Shown piece by piece: positions 10,537 to 22,473 of a DNA stretch of 64,000 nt (position 1 is its first letter; every line of letters starts with the position of its first letter). The notes under the pieces are model-generated. The model saw only the letters and a list, made by a program, of their open reading frames with translations. It had not been told where the DNA came from and searched no databases. The stretch is from Hofstenia miamia (taxonomy: Eukaryota > Xenacoelomorpha > Acoela), in assembly GCA_004352715.1 (NCBI GenBank), contig SCFE01000042.1, forward strand, positions 1-64,000, written 5' to 3'. The position numbers and the translations under genes are program-made.

Positions 10537-11548
10537 TTATGAAAAAATTGCTTTCATTTTAGCTGTAATTGGCATTCGACATAAAGGACAGTTTTGCAAC
10601 ATAGGATTACTTGCGCAACTTTCGCATGTACAAAGATGCCAACATCCCATAAATACAATAGAATACCGTTGCTCATAGCAGATGCAACATAATCTTTGCT
10701 CTTCTTCCTTCTTGATGATGGGTTCTACAATATAAAAATTACCACATTACTATACAGAAATTTCAAATTTAGAACTTAACTGTCAAGTGTGAGTACAGAG
10801 ATGAATATATTAGAAAAACAATTTATTTAATAAAGAAAAAGATTGTCCCAAATATGCACAAATTCACTAATATAAATTGTTGTTCATTACTTCTTTGGGA
10901 ATAACAATTGATTCAACTTAAAAACTTAAACCAATTTACTGGTTCAAATATTTCGACCCAGCCCAACCACCAACAATGGTGCCAACTGATCGCAAATAAA
11001 ACCACTGCTCATTGATAACGGTCATCTTGTAAATGTCAGTGGAATAAAAGTTGTTAGTACAGGCAGAGGTACACTGGACACGAAAATCCTTATTATATAT
11101 ATATATATATAAATAAATAAATAAATATATATATATATATATATATAGTTATATATGTAATGAATTGAAAAATAATAACACATACTTTTTGTTTTATAAA
11201 ACCAAGAACATTAATATAATAATAATGCAATGGACAGGAATCATTTTTTATCAGCAAAATGGTGCAAACTAATAATGAAAGCAATATTAGCAATTGTGAG
11301 ATATTTGTAAAACTGAGACCATAAAAACAAAAAAATACCTTTCTTACGCACATCTTTCGAATCTTTAATCAGCAAAGAAGTTAATTGAAATTGATTGGGG
11401 AATTGTTGATATTCAAACCAATAGTTCAAAATAACGTGTTTAATCAAAGTAGAAGAATATCCCATTATTAGCGCATCAGTTACAACTTCACTCTTTAAGA
11501 AAGTAGTAACTTCTTCCAAAATTTCCTTATTCCCTGTGTAGATGGCAT
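10537..11548 (-). CDS. Inhibitor of apoptosis (BIRC/XIAP-like) gene, two 3' coding exons
   Basis: Two exons join in frame. The UBA exon is 11339-11548 (210 bases; acceptor TTTAG, donor AAAG|GTATTT); its residues DALIMGYSSTLIKHVIL fit the UBA domain of BIRC2/3/XIAP. The RING exon is 10537-10724 (acceptor TATTGTAG; stop TAA); it reads RLCCICYEQ, GCWHLCTCESC and NCPLCRMPI, a C3HC4 RING at the extreme C terminus, as in IAP ubiquitin ligases. Phases match (one base left at the donor, two completing at the acceptor). IAPs bind caspases through BIR domains and ubiquitinate partners through the RING. No BIR exon was found between 11549 and 14145, so the 5' exons lie farther right, in the gap, or are absent. 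Confidence 0.85.
10725..11338 (-). other. Intron of the IAP gene with (TA)n/(AAAT)n run
   Basis: Bounded by a good GT donor and AG acceptor on the minus strand. It holds a TA-rich microsatellite at about 11093-11147 and nothing else recognisable. Confidence 0.75.
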
Positions 11549-12042
11549 CTAAATATAATCATTGCACAATCAATGCTTACACTGGGAAATTCATCAAAAT
11601 TGAAATATATTCATCTCTGTCTCTGTACTCACATATATAAACATAAGAAGCTAAGTTGGGAGCTAATCAATCTTGGAAGATAAGATATATTTCCACTGGT
11701 TGTATACTGGTCAGGTTGATATCCCTAAAACGTATTCAGACATGTAAATTAGGAAGTTCCGGTTGGGTTGGGTTACTATTTTTGTCAAATGGTTCCACCC
11801 ATGGTCGGCACCAAGTCATCAAATAAAGCCAGAGTAATGACAGTCATCAGAAGCCAACAGTAGTTTGAAGAGCTATTTCATACAAAAAATTTTATTTTTG
11901 TAGTTGCAATAACAGTGGGAGGCGCTTGGTATTGTGAGGACCTACAAAAGAGTGGCAATAATAGTGGTGTGTATGTTTCATGTACACAGCATTTGCATGA
12001 AAGATTTAGCCACCACAGCCAACCACTTGCCTACAATTACAT
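11549..12042. other. Upstream intron of the IAP gene or intergenic; no BIR motif seen
   Basis: Scanned on the minus strand for the Cys/His pattern of BIR domains without success. No other coding signal. Confidence 0.5.
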
Positions 12043-12207
12043 GCTTTGATTCAAGACAACGCCCATCCTCATGTCTCTCCTACCACTATTAAATTTATGA
12101 GCAAGAGGAAAATTACTCTTTGGAAACAAGCACCATACTTTCCTGACAGTAATTTGCTTGATTGGTGGATTTCTTATGCGCTTGAAGCTCAGAGAGAGAC
12201 AGAGTAA
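12043..12207 (+). pseudogene. Mariner transposase C-terminal remnant
   Basis: In one frame to TAA at 12205-12207: IQDNAHPHVSPTTIKF, then APYFPDSNLLDWW. This is the second-Asp (QDNAxPH) and third-Asp (PDxNxxD) region of a mariner-type DDE transposase. Thirty-four residues separate the two acidic residues, the D34D spacing of mariner. The N-terminal two thirds are not present in readable form, so it is a dead fragment. The sequence 12370-12710 to its right is shared with a second mariner remnant near 40 kb. Confidence 0.75.
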
Positions 12208-12369
12208 ATTGCAACAATCATGAGGAACACAGAATTCATTGTCATGACAATACCAATGTTTAAAAAAGAGAAGGATGTGCAGCAATTTAATTGTCTCATG
12301 ACACATTTACACACAGTTACCAATTGGTGATTGGTGACTATGAATAGTATAAAAGCGAGCGTACCCCAT

Positions 12370-12710
12370 GGGACAAAATGACCTTTGACCCTGGTGGGCA
12401 TATCTGGCGTGGCTATAATGTAATTGTATTCTTTGGCCGTCTGTATATCTCTGACGTAATTGGAACACATTATGTTTTGTTGTAATATTTGTTGCCAAAC
12501 ACATTTGTTTATAGTCTATTGTTTAAATGTAACCAATTTTTTATTCATATACGTTTTTGGAATTACATAATTAATAAGTATTTTCAAACATAAGTAATTT
12601 TCTAAAATTGAAGGCAATAAATACGCTTCACAGACAACACATGTCAATTGCAAAAATAAACACATTTGTTTCCAGTTTATTGTTTAAAATGTAACCAATT
12701 TTTTTATACA
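12370..12710 (+). repeat. Repeat shared with the 40-kb mariner locus (probable terminal region)
   Basis: Segments such as TTTGGCCGTCTGTATATCTC, GTTGTAATATTTGTTG and ACACATTTGTTT recur at 40110-40565. The unit with ACACATTTGTTT and TGTAACCAATTTTT occurs twice in each locus. Both lie beside mariner transposase remnants of opposite orientation, as expected for long terminal inverted repeats. Confidence 0.65.
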
Positions 12711-12755
12711 TATTACATAAATAATTTTACATGGATATTCCCGGGTTTGTTGTAG

Positions 12756-12763
12756 TGACGTCA
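12756..12763. promoter_or_regulatory. CRE-like palindrome TGACGTCA upstream of a small gene
   Basis: A perfect CREB/ATF half-site palindrome lies about 100 bases upstream of the ATG at 12858. Similar sites occur elsewhere in the window, so promoter function is only a guess. Confidence 0.3.
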
Positions 12764-12857
12764 TGGTGTGTTGACTGATTAAACAACTCAATCTATATAT
12801 TCACCCAAATCATGAGATAAAATCATTATTTTTCTTCTACGCAAATTCATTTTTCTT

Positions 12858-13384
12858 ATGGCAATGTGTGTTGAAACCATAGCATCTGGTTCACTTGGCA
12901 ATCTATTTGGCGAGTTATGTACAACTCCACCACCAGCCTCCAACTATAATCCGCTAACAAAAGAGATGATGATCCTCCCCCTGCACTTGTAGAAGAAAAA
13001 CGAAAGACTCAACACAAGCGAGGACGTCTTGTAGTCAATAATAATGCACTTGTCTTCCCAATCTCCAACACTATTGAAGACGACAATGTTTTACAATGTT
13101 TAAATGATGTCAATTCCCAGCCATCACAATGTATTTTTTCAAATGCAAGTCCTGCTAGTGAACTTCCGAAAAAACTTTGGCTAACAATCGAAGACGCTGT
13201 TCAGTTGAACACAAGATATGGTATCGCAGTAAAGATTAGACTCAATAATGGTGTTTATTATTTTCTGCCTAAACGCTACTTCAGTGCATTGGGTCAAAAT
13301 TACAAGGTTTTGATCAATAAAAAACTTTTCTGCAAAGATGACATGGGGATTGGGAACAGTGCTATTCAAAACATATTGTATTAG
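12858..13384 (+). pseudogene. Small unknown gene with YxxAVKIxLxNG-FLPKRY domain, one frameshift
   Basis: Reading starts at ATG 12858 (MAMCVETIASGS) and is open to TAG at 12990. From about 12950 a second frame is open to TAG at 13382-13384, so one small indel near 12960-12990 breaks the gene. The N-terminal half is Pro/Asn/Lys-rich. The C-terminal domain reads TRYGIAVKIRLNNGVYYFLP then KRYFSALGQNYKVLI. The exon at 27673-28081 has the same pattern (TKYDPAVKIILQNGSRFFLP), so this is a conserved domain. Its strand-rich, basic pattern would suit a small beta-barrel nucleic-acid binder, but I do not recognise it. The frameshift may be decay or an assembly error. Confidence 0.6.
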
Positions 13385-14059
13385 AAGTTTAGTAAATAGA
13401 AAATGTATAGTTTTGCTTTCACTCTTTTTTCTACATGTACTAGTTTTATGTTAATATGTTTAATTATTACATTTCACAAACATTAATTTTGATATAAAAA
13501 AATTTAAACTCCTACGTTTCCTTTGTAAATAGGTAAAAATCTATAGTATTCTCTAAATTGATAAATGTCAATGTTTTACCTAGCTATTAAATTAACATGT
13601 AATTCACATTCAAATTTAGCATGAGGGAAGGATAATTGAAATATAGTAATCGCTAGTTTAGGTAAATTTAATAATACTATTTATTATACAATGATAATGT
13701 AGAAATGATTTGTACGTGTTTCATTAACGGTAGATTTCTAGAGCTACATCTCATCAACTAAGTTAAATAAGTGTAATATTAGATAATGGATGCATGTTAT
13801 GTATAATAATATAAATAGGGATAAAATAACTACATAGAACTATATATATTCACTGGTTAATATACAATACTCTAATGAATGTCCATGATCAAGAAAAATA
13901 TTTAATCTATTGTTTTTGATTTCTCCATCAATAAGTATGAAAATTTTCTGGATTGCATTGTCTATTGGGAACCCCTCTGCATAGAATCTATCGATGTCAT
14001 TTTTTAAAATTTTCACTGCAGCAAAATGATAAGTAAGGCGATAGGCAGAATTCTGCCGC
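13385..14059. other. Non-coding stretch
   Basis: No gene recognised. A minus-strand ORF at 13840-14100 has no known motif and runs into an inverted repeat, so I do not call it. Confidence 0.5.
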
Positions 14060-14069
14060 TTTTTTGACA

Positions 14070-14145
14070 TATTTACGAAATTTTGCCTATTTCTTAACAT
14101 CGCGCGATGTTAAAAATTAGGCAGAATTTTGCCGCACTATTAACT
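14070..14145. repeat. Inverted repeat at edge of gap
   Basis: Arms around GAAATTTTGCCTA and TTAGGCAGAATTTT meet at the perfect core TTAACATCGCGCGATGTTAA (about 14093-14112). A related GGCAGAATTCTGCCGC lies just left of it. It may be the end of a foldback or MITE element truncated by the gap. Confidence 0.7.
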
Positions 14146-15145
14146 NNNNNNNNNNNNNNNNNNNNNNNNNNNNNNNNNNNNNNNNNNNNNNNNNNNNNNN
14201 NNNNNNNNNNNNNNNNNNNNNNNNNNNNNNNNNNNNNNNNNNNNNNNNNNNNNNNNNNNNNNNNNNNNNNNNNNNNNNNNNNNNNNNNNNNNNNNNNNNN
14301 NNNNNNNNNNNNNNNNNNNNNNNNNNNNNNNNNNNNNNNNNNNNNNNNNNNNNNNNNNNNNNNNNNNNNNNNNNNNNNNNNNNNNNNNNNNNNNNNNNNN
14401 NNNNNNNNNNNNNNNNNNNNNNNNNNNNNNNNNNNNNNNNNNNNNNNNNNNNNNNNNNNNNNNNNNNNNNNNNNNNNNNNNNNNNNNNNNNNNNNNNNNN
14501 NNNNNNNNNNNNNNNNNNNNNNNNNNNNNNNNNNNNNNNNNNNNNNNNNNNNNNNNNNNNNNNNNNNNNNNNNNNNNNNNNNNNNNNNNNNNNNNNNNNN
14601 NNNNNNNNNNNNNNNNNNNNNNNNNNNNNNNNNNNNNNNNNNNNNNNNNNNNNNNNNNNNNNNNNNNNNNNNNNNNNNNNNNNNNNNNNNNNNNNNNNNN
14701 NNNNNNNNNNNNNNNNNNNNNNNNNNNNNNNNNNNNNNNNNNNNNNNNNNNNNNNNNNNNNNNNNNNNNNNNNNNNNNNNNNNNNNNNNNNNNNNNNNNN
14801 NNNNNNNNNNNNNNNNNNNNNNNNNNNNNNNNNNNNNNNNNNNNNNNNNNNNNNNNNNNNNNNNNNNNNNNNNNNNNNNNNNNNNNNNNNNNNNNNNNNN
14901 NNNNNNNNNNNNNNNNNNNNNNNNNNNNNNNNNNNNNNNNNNNNNNNNNNNNNNNNNNNNNNNNNNNNNNNNNNNNNNNNNNNNNNNNNNNNNNNNNNNN
15001 NNNNNNNNNNNNNNNNNNNNNNNNNNNNNNNNNNNNNNNNNNNNNNNNNNNNNNNNNNNNNNNNNNNNNNNNNNNNNNNNNNNNNNNNNNNNNNNNNNNN
15101 NNNNNNNNNNNNNNNNNNNNNNNNNNNNNNNNNNNNNNNNNNNNN
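14146..15145. other. Assembly gap, 1000 N
   Basis: Exactly 1000 N. No content can be inferred. The LTR fragment directly to its right suggests that the gap was caused by a repeat. Confidence 1.
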
Positions 15146-15355
15146 TAGTTTACAATCACAGTTAATCATTAGCTATTCATGTTATCGATTTCCCTCGCAA
15201 ATCAAATTAAATTTGAGCAACACATTTAGCACCATCGAGGGGACATAATTTCTTTCGTAAACCTGAGCTCGAAATAACTCTTAGGTCATAATGACGTTAA
15301 TACAAAAAGGATAAAAATAAATAATAATCACGAAAATTCCCCGAGTGACTCTACA
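15146..15355 (-). repeat. Inverted copy of the first element's LTR, 5' end
   Basis: Reverse complement of 5526-5735 with few differences. On the minus strand the sequence before TGTAG is not a polypurine tract, so this is a 5' LTR or a solo LTR with host flank. The rest of the LTR is lost in the gap. Confidence 0.85.
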
Positions 15356-16091
15356 ATAACAAGTGATTGAGAACTTGTATAATCTTACAGTTTATCACAA
15401 AAATATTGACGTTGAATGACCAAAGAAATAGTTATAAATAAGGCACATAAAGTTTCACAACAACAAAATATGAGCAACCCATTTCGATCACATTTCAGCC
15501 TATATTATTGCTTAGATGAAATTTGAGAATGCCATGCATGAGCACAGAATAAGCATCGTACACAGCAACTAAAAGAGGAGTATTGATATTGATTTCGAAT
15601 CAATGAATAAGATAATTGCTAAAAGGAGAGTTGTTTTCAATTAAGAAACCCTAACAATCGACATTACTAAGTATAAAGAAATTCAACTCACAAACTAAGT
15701 AATTGTGAAGAGAGAACTTCTTCAAACTGTAAGCAGACGGTATTTTTGTAATGTATGGATAGAGCATATTTAATGCTGCACCCACTAGAAAAAACTACTT
15801 TATTACCCATACCCACAGGTACCCAAAATTTTTTACTCACTCATACCAGAGAATTGTAACTTTCCTCAATGTTCTTAATCAAATAGAAATTTTCTACATT
15901 TCAAACAATTCAATTCATTATATTGCATTTTCTCAACATTTTATTTAAAATTCATGTTTTGAAAAACTGCCAATTGCATTCATAAAAAAATCGATTTTTC
16001 AACATTATCAAATTATTTCTCTAAGTCTATTTCAAATTTGGCAATACTCGGATATTGACACGTCTATTGGTAAGTAGGCAAACCCTGTTAT
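15356..16091. other. Non-coding stretch
   Basis: No gene or repeat recognised. Confidence 0.5.
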
Positions 16092-16730
16092 TGTAGCATC
16101 ATCCAAACAAATCGAAAATAAGCTGCAAATTTCGAGCAGAACGAAAATAAGATCGAAGAAACAATGATTGGAAATATTGTATTTAGATCAATTAGATTAA
16201 TTTAGATTTATTTGTATTATGCAACCAAGAAAAGTTTAAATTTGATATCAACAGGTACTTTTCTGGAATTACTATAAATATGAATTAGATACTGTAAGCA
16301 ATTGATAAAGAATTTCATTCGGAATTCTTATTTTGTTCTACTATAACGGTTTGATTATTTAATACAATGTTGAGCTAATCGAGTGGTGTTTAGTAGTGGT
16401 CTGGATCCATCACAGAGAACGATTCAAGGGTCCCTGTGCCAGATCATGAAAGTGCACATAAGTTAGGTATAGGGGTTTTTCTCTCGATTAGTCGACTAGC
16501 AATCACTTACTACATGTATTAAAATAATTAACTATGAACAAATGGTTGGATGACCAAAACTTAGGAAATATATTAATATTATTTTAGATCCAAATTAGTG
16601 ACCAATAAATGACTGATAAACTGACCGTACATGTATTACTTTATAAATGTAAGTTAGGAAGCTGTTCGAAACTAATATATTTAGAAATGCCAATATATTT
16701 CGGTAATGGCTACATGTAATAATTAATTTT
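16092..16730 (+). repeat. LTR fragment of the second Ty3/gypsy LTR family
   Basis: Starts TGTAGCATCATCC like the LTR at 57606 and follows it for about 640 bases, through GGTAATGGCTACATGTAAT. There it stops and passes into a minus-strand gag-protease fragment, an orientation clash that marks a rearrangement or nested truncation. Confidence 0.8.
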
Positions 16731-16789
16731 TCTTTGTATTGATTACTGTGAATGTCTGCTGAAATGTTGTATTTGCTACTCATATGGGT

Positions 16790-18888
16790 ACTTCTTCAGT
16801 TGCCCTTTAACATCTATGTAATCTCCAGATGCATTTATCAGTCTGTTTTTCTCATTATTTAAATGTTTCCATTCAAAGCCTACTTTTGCTGCACAATTGT
16901 CAGTTATTATCAATATAACTGCTCCTGTATCTATTGTGGCATTGACCATAACTCCATTAATTACAACTGTTATTGTTTTATTGGAGATGGCGCTCCTTCT
17001 AGTTTAAATCGTCCATTTCTGTAGATTCAGTTTCTTTGTTGCTTTCTTGTTCCTCCTCAATTTTGACTAAATCCTCCTCATTGAAATATGCTTCTTCTTC
17101 TTCTATCTAATTAATTTGTCTTTTACAATATCTCTTCATGTGTCCCTTATTGCTGCACATCTGGCATTTCAGGTCCTTTTGTTTTATTTGTTTAATTGTT
17201 CCACCCTTGAGTTTTATTTTTAACATTTCCTCTTCTGATTTCTTATTCAGTACTTTTCCTATTGACTTACCAGTTATAGGCGTTGTATTATTTATTACCA
17301 ACTTTCCTATCATTGAATTTTCATTAATCCTTGCATTGTTTTCCATTGTAATTTGTATTGCAAGTCCTTTTCTAATCATTTTATCCAGTGAGTTATCTGC
17401 ATCTCATTTAATTTGAAATTGTTGACATATCATTTCCAGTAGACCTTTGCAAATGTGTGAGAATAAATCGTATTTTGAATACATTTGTTCTCTTGAGCTG
17501 AGTTTTAGTAACCTTTCTACTTGCAACATATAGTTTCTTAAGTCATCTCTGTTATTCATCTTCATTCCATTTAACAACTTTCAGTATTGACTCTTGAAAC
17601 TCTCATTGTTGTAGTATTGTTGATACTCTCCTATCAATTTTTTGTAATTAGTTTTTGTCTGTATATCCAACACTAAATAATGTTGGTATGCTGCTCCACT
17701 TAGATATAATGGAAACCTTGCTGCTGCTCATTGTTGAGTTGCTTTCCTCTCTCTCTCATACTCATCTTGAAAATGTGTAGCCATTCATTGAATGTCAGTG
17801 AGTAATTGTCAACTCTCCCTGTGAACTTCAGTAGTATTGCTTTACATACTGACGTATCATCATCCTCATCTTCTGCTAGTATTGTATTTTCAAATATTGG
17901 TTTTTTCTCTGTTGGTTTTGTACAATTTTCTTGCACTTGCTTTGTTATGTCTCCTACATATTTTTCAATGAATTCCTCTTCAGTTTGACATTGTTTGTAC
18001 CTGTCCATCAGCGGATCTCTATGAGGTATGGCCTCATCTAACTTTCAAGGCTTCTCAATTATGGTAATTTCTATTGATTTAACGTTTTCATCTCTTTTTT
18101 CTTTGTTATTTAATACCATTAACCATATCTCGTCTTTTAAAGTATCAATTTCTATCTGTTTGCTCATATTCTCTTCTCTAAAGTTTATATTTTCTTCATG
18201 TAACATCTTCATTAGTTGTTGCAGTGCTTCACTTTGAACTTTAATTTCTTTGTTCACTTCAGTTAGTTTCTCTATTTGTTTTTGAAACAAGATTCGTTGC
18301 TCCATCAATTGTGTACTCATATCCTCTATAATTTCCTCAATACGTTTTTCTTTTCAGTGTTTGCTATTTCTATTTCAAATATTCTTTGAGTTAACTGTTC
18401 TATCCGTACTGTCAACTTCTGTCTTTCTTTATTATTGTTTTCAATTATTTCCGTCAATTGAACTATTGTGAGTTCACTGTTTAGTTGTGCTGGCTGTGCA
18501 CTAGTTCCATTGGAGACAGTTTGCTTTCAGGGGACATTGTCATATCTTGCATTTCTGGGGTTTTTCTCGACTGGGGGTTTTTTTGAGTTTTCACTTTGCT
18601 TCTCATCTTCTTCTTAGAATATACCATTATTGTATTTAGCTTTGAGTAATCCTTTGCTGGTTCCTTTCTACTTTTTTGTGTACTTAAGTAAGGTAGAGCT
18701 TATGTTCGTTTCCCTCTTCTTTGATTTCATTTCTTTTTGTGAACTGAAACAATTTTCTTTGCACTAATTCTCATTTTGGGTCTTTCCACTTTAAGGTTTC
18801 CTCCATAATTTCGAGAAGAAACTGCTATCTTTACTCAACTTAGGATTTTCTTTCACTTGCACATGTTGGGCGCCTGTCATGGTCACCA
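16790..18888 (-). pseudogene. gag: Ty3/gypsy gag and protease start, broken
   Basis: Read on the minus strand from 18888 down. A coiled-coil N-terminal part (18045-18360), a capsid-like part with LLKFTGRVDNYSLTFNEW (17700-18008), a nucleocapsid zinc knuckle CQMCSNKGHMKRYC (near 17130) and a protease start with an intact ATIDTGA (16921-16940). All parts have counterparts in the element at 59-61.6 kb, in the same order. Frames are broken by stops, including a TGA at 17581-17583 that is also present at the homologous position 60626-60628. The copy ends abruptly inside protease. Confidence 0.82.
18874..18888 (-). promoter_or_regulatory. Probable tRNA primer-binding site
   Basis: On the minus strand ...TTCTACA is followed by TGGTGACCATGACAG. 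The same 15 bases follow ...ATTACA at 58745. A TGG directly after an LTR ending in CA is the usual primer-binding site position; its complement ends in CCA like a tRNA. The tRNA is not identified. Confidence 0.55.
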
Positions 18889-20889
18889 TGTAGAATCTTG
18901 CCAACATTAATCTCGACTCAGTTTAGGATTGCTTAACCATACTCTTATTTAATTCAGGTATTTAATATATGACAGACTAAAAAAACTCTCTCTTTCTATA
19001 TTGTTGTTAACTGTATTAACTTAATTAATATAACATTAGCTACATTTAATGCTCTAACTAACAACAGACATTTTAGAACGAGAGTGAGAGATGGTATACA
19101 GGGTTGAAAGCCAACTCGAAGCAATGCACAAAAGAATACTTTGTCTTTGTGAACAATTCCAGCTCTACTCGGACATTGAAGGAATTACCAATGGTTGATT
19201 CAGTGTATGTAACATTGTCTCAGAAACCAATTGTGTATGATAACTTAATAGTTTAGTGCATTGATTGTTCTTATTATTGTTGCAGTTAAAATATAAGGAA
19301 GTAATGCAACCGTGGTGCTTTAGCTTGTTATCTTTCCGTACCCTATAGATATAAGTGTACATGTTAGCCCTTGATACATGTGAACAATCAATGTGGTCAG
19401 CAATAAAACTATTTTATAAGTTGTTTGAAAGTTGAATAATTTACTAACAGTCAATTGATTGATTAACCAAGAAAAATGATATAGGTAAAACATTTCTTTT
19501 CTGCTGAGGGTTGATCTAACAGCAATAATACTAACTTGTGAATAATGAATGATAGGAAAGCAGGAAAGCTATAACGAATAAAAATCCCTATCCTTACACC
19601 TAACCTATAAGCACATCGAGAAATCAACAACTACCAGCTGCACCGCACTTTTGAAAGGCTATTGTGTGCTGGCCATTCCAGACTTCCCTTAATGTAGTTG
19701 GGGACGATCGTCCAGATTACTCTAGTGCTTGACTGTTTAGCTTTCCATTTAACTAATAAATAAACCTGAGAAAACAAAGAAGTAAATCCAATGAATTTCG
19801 TTCATCACCAAATAAATAAATTGCACAATTTTTATACTTAGTAATAGCAAACAATCAAACACTTGGCAACTACCTGTTTAATCGATGTTGTTGACAATTT
19901 AATGATTTTCCTTTTTTTTCTTCGTCTGCTTTTTGCACACGTCAGCATTAATTAGCATTTGCGTTTTGGTCTTTTATCATTTGTCAAAAAGTACTGCCAA
20001 GCGACTTAATATCAAAATACTACTTATTAAATTTTTACAAATGATCTAATTAATAATAATCATGTGTTTACACATAACTTGACCACACATGATGATTATG
20101 TTACATTATGTATGATTAATTTAAACGCAATTATAGTTAACATAAATATAGATATGCACAATCATTTCTGTAAGGGGTTGCGCCACTTTGTTCCAATATT
20201 AAGCGATTGGGGTATAAACCATCATTTGTATATAGAACAGTCACCAACAAAACTTTACAATATTTTTTACTGTTAATATTGCATTGAACACAATGATACT
20301 TGGTAAAAGTTAGCATCCCTTTTACAAGTATATACCATTTACATTATAATATACATATAAGATAAATTTTATATTCTATTATGATTAGTACACTATCTTA
20401 TCACCAAATATTGACATTTTTGAAATATTAATTCCACTAAAAATTAAGAAACTAATTCATTTGGCATGGTAAAGGAATTTCAATGACCCTGTTACAATGC
20501 ATAGATGCTACTTTTGCAAAATTTCAACATTATTGCAGTCATATAATTAAACCCTTAGGCGCATATAAACAGTATTGAAACCGTCCCTTGATGTTTCAGC
20601 ATGAGCACTGCGTGAAAGGCCGCAGTGTGGGATGAGCACGGCACAAAAATTTATACATTTTTCATTAACTGTATGGGGCATCTTAGATTAAATCCTATGA
20701 ATGAATGCTTTTGTCAGAAAATATATTCAATAGTTTAACAAATTCAAAATTCATGTATGAATTTAAAAAAGAAACGCATTTATTTAATGTTTTGACATGC
20801 CATTGTCAAAAAGCTCCCACTATAAAATTCACAAAATATTCATCAAATCAATTTTTTTACAATATCCTTGGTAGATTTAGATTGTATTT
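18889..20889. other. Probable LTR remnant and non-coding DNA
   Basis: Sequence right of the primer-binding site should be the 5' LTR of the minus-strand element, but its outer edge was not found. From about 19200 on I see no gene. Confidence 0.4.
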
Positions 20890-21353
20890 CTATTCATCAT
20901 TTTTCTTTAAGCTTGGTTCTTTAAATTCTATATACATTGATTCCATAATGCTTAGTTCAAAATTATTAATTTCCTTAGATAAAATTCTATATGTAAATTT
21001 CACATCACCATTCTTTAGATGATAGGAGATGGTCGATTGATTTTTGTTCTTGAATTCTGGAATGAAAATTTCTTGATGTCTTTCCAATGTATTGTGCACA
21101 GCAGTAGCAAGTATTTCATAAAATTCTACGTTGGCAAGGTTTTCAATCTTGGTTTCTGCCTTTCATCCTAATAAGATGTCTTAGTTTATTGATCTTAACT
21201 ATAAATCCTATCTTTAAAAATGATGGAGTGATTTTTTTCAGATCTTTCCATAATTTAATTAATTGCATGCCTCGATATTCAATATTAAAGATGTAATTGT
21301 ATAAATAATCACTTTGTTTGTTAGTATCTTGAGTTTGTAGTATGTCTTCTAGT

Positions 21354-22385
21354 TGTTACTGCTTGACTAGTTTCTTCTATTATGTTATGTAACCTTAATT
21401 AACTATTCACTTTTTAGGTGACGAAGCCATGCGGTAACCTCTGCAGCAATCTTCTAGTGGGCTTCTGCCCGAAGCGGATCTCCACATCCAATTTCACCAC
21501 TCCATCCGTTGCTTGAGTGCCACTTCTTAGCTCAATCAAGATAGCTTATGTGTATCCTACATTAGCTCAGTGCTTACTCAAGACACGGCACAACTTGACT
21601 TAATCTCTATTGTGTAAAAGTGTTATATCTATTTGCAACCTGAAACTGTTACTAGTTGTTCATTCAATATTACATGTAGCCATTACCGAAATATATTGGC
21701 TTAGTTGAATAATTCTATTCGAACAACTTCCTAACCTACATTTATAATTACTACATGTACGGTCATTATATCGGTCAATTATAGGTCATCAATTTAGATC
21801 TAAAACAATATTAAGTAATTCCTAAGGTTTGGTTATCCAACCATTTGTTGAAAGTTAGTTATCTCATACATGTAGAAGAGAAATGCTAGTTGGCTAATCG
21901 AGAGAAAACCCCTACACCTAACATATGTGCACTTTCATGGTCTGGCACAGGGACCCTAGAATCGTTCCCTGTGATGTATCCAGACCACTACTAAACACTG
22001 CTCGATTAGCTCGACATTGTATTAAATAATCAAACCGTTAATAAGATGAAAAATAAGAATTCTAAGTAAAATTCTTTATCAACTCTTACAATAGTTTTAA
22101 TTGTATTTATAGTAATTTGAAGGGAAGTACCTGTCGATTCAAATTTAAACGTCTGCCAAGATGGCGGCTAAAAATAATGTAAGCAACATTTGGTCGAAAA
22201 TGTTTTTATTGACAGATACAATTATCTCTTTTTTGACACATGTTATTTTCTTGGTTGCAGTATACAAATAAATCTGAAATAATCACACTTGATCTAATCA
22301 TAATATTTTTTAATCACTTCTTTTCGATCTTAGTATCTTCTGCGACGTTTGCAGCTTATTTCTGTTTATTTTGGATGATGCTACA
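21354..22385 (-). repeat. Solo LTR (second gypsy LTR family), copy 1
   Basis: On the minus strand TGTAGCATCATCC...GCAGTAACA, 1032 bases, with TG/CA ends and no internal gene. It matches the LTR at 57606 along its length. It lies inside the Penelope element and is bracketed by 88-base direct repeats. Confidence 0.85.
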
Positions 22386-22473
22386 CATGCCTCGATATTC
22401 AATATTAAAGATGTAATTGTATAAATAATCACTTTGTTTGTTAGTATCTTGAGTTTGTAGTATGTCTTCTAGT

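Noticed and set aside
12037-12504. Minus-strand ORFs of 65-93 codons
   Set aside because: Shadows of the plus-strand mariner remnant and its flanking repeat.
13840-14100. 86-codon minus-strand ORF
   Set aside because: Its N terminus is made of the inverted repeat at the gap edge; no motif recognised.
14107-15169. Long open frames across the 1000-N gap
   Set aside because: They consist of N; no sequence supports them.
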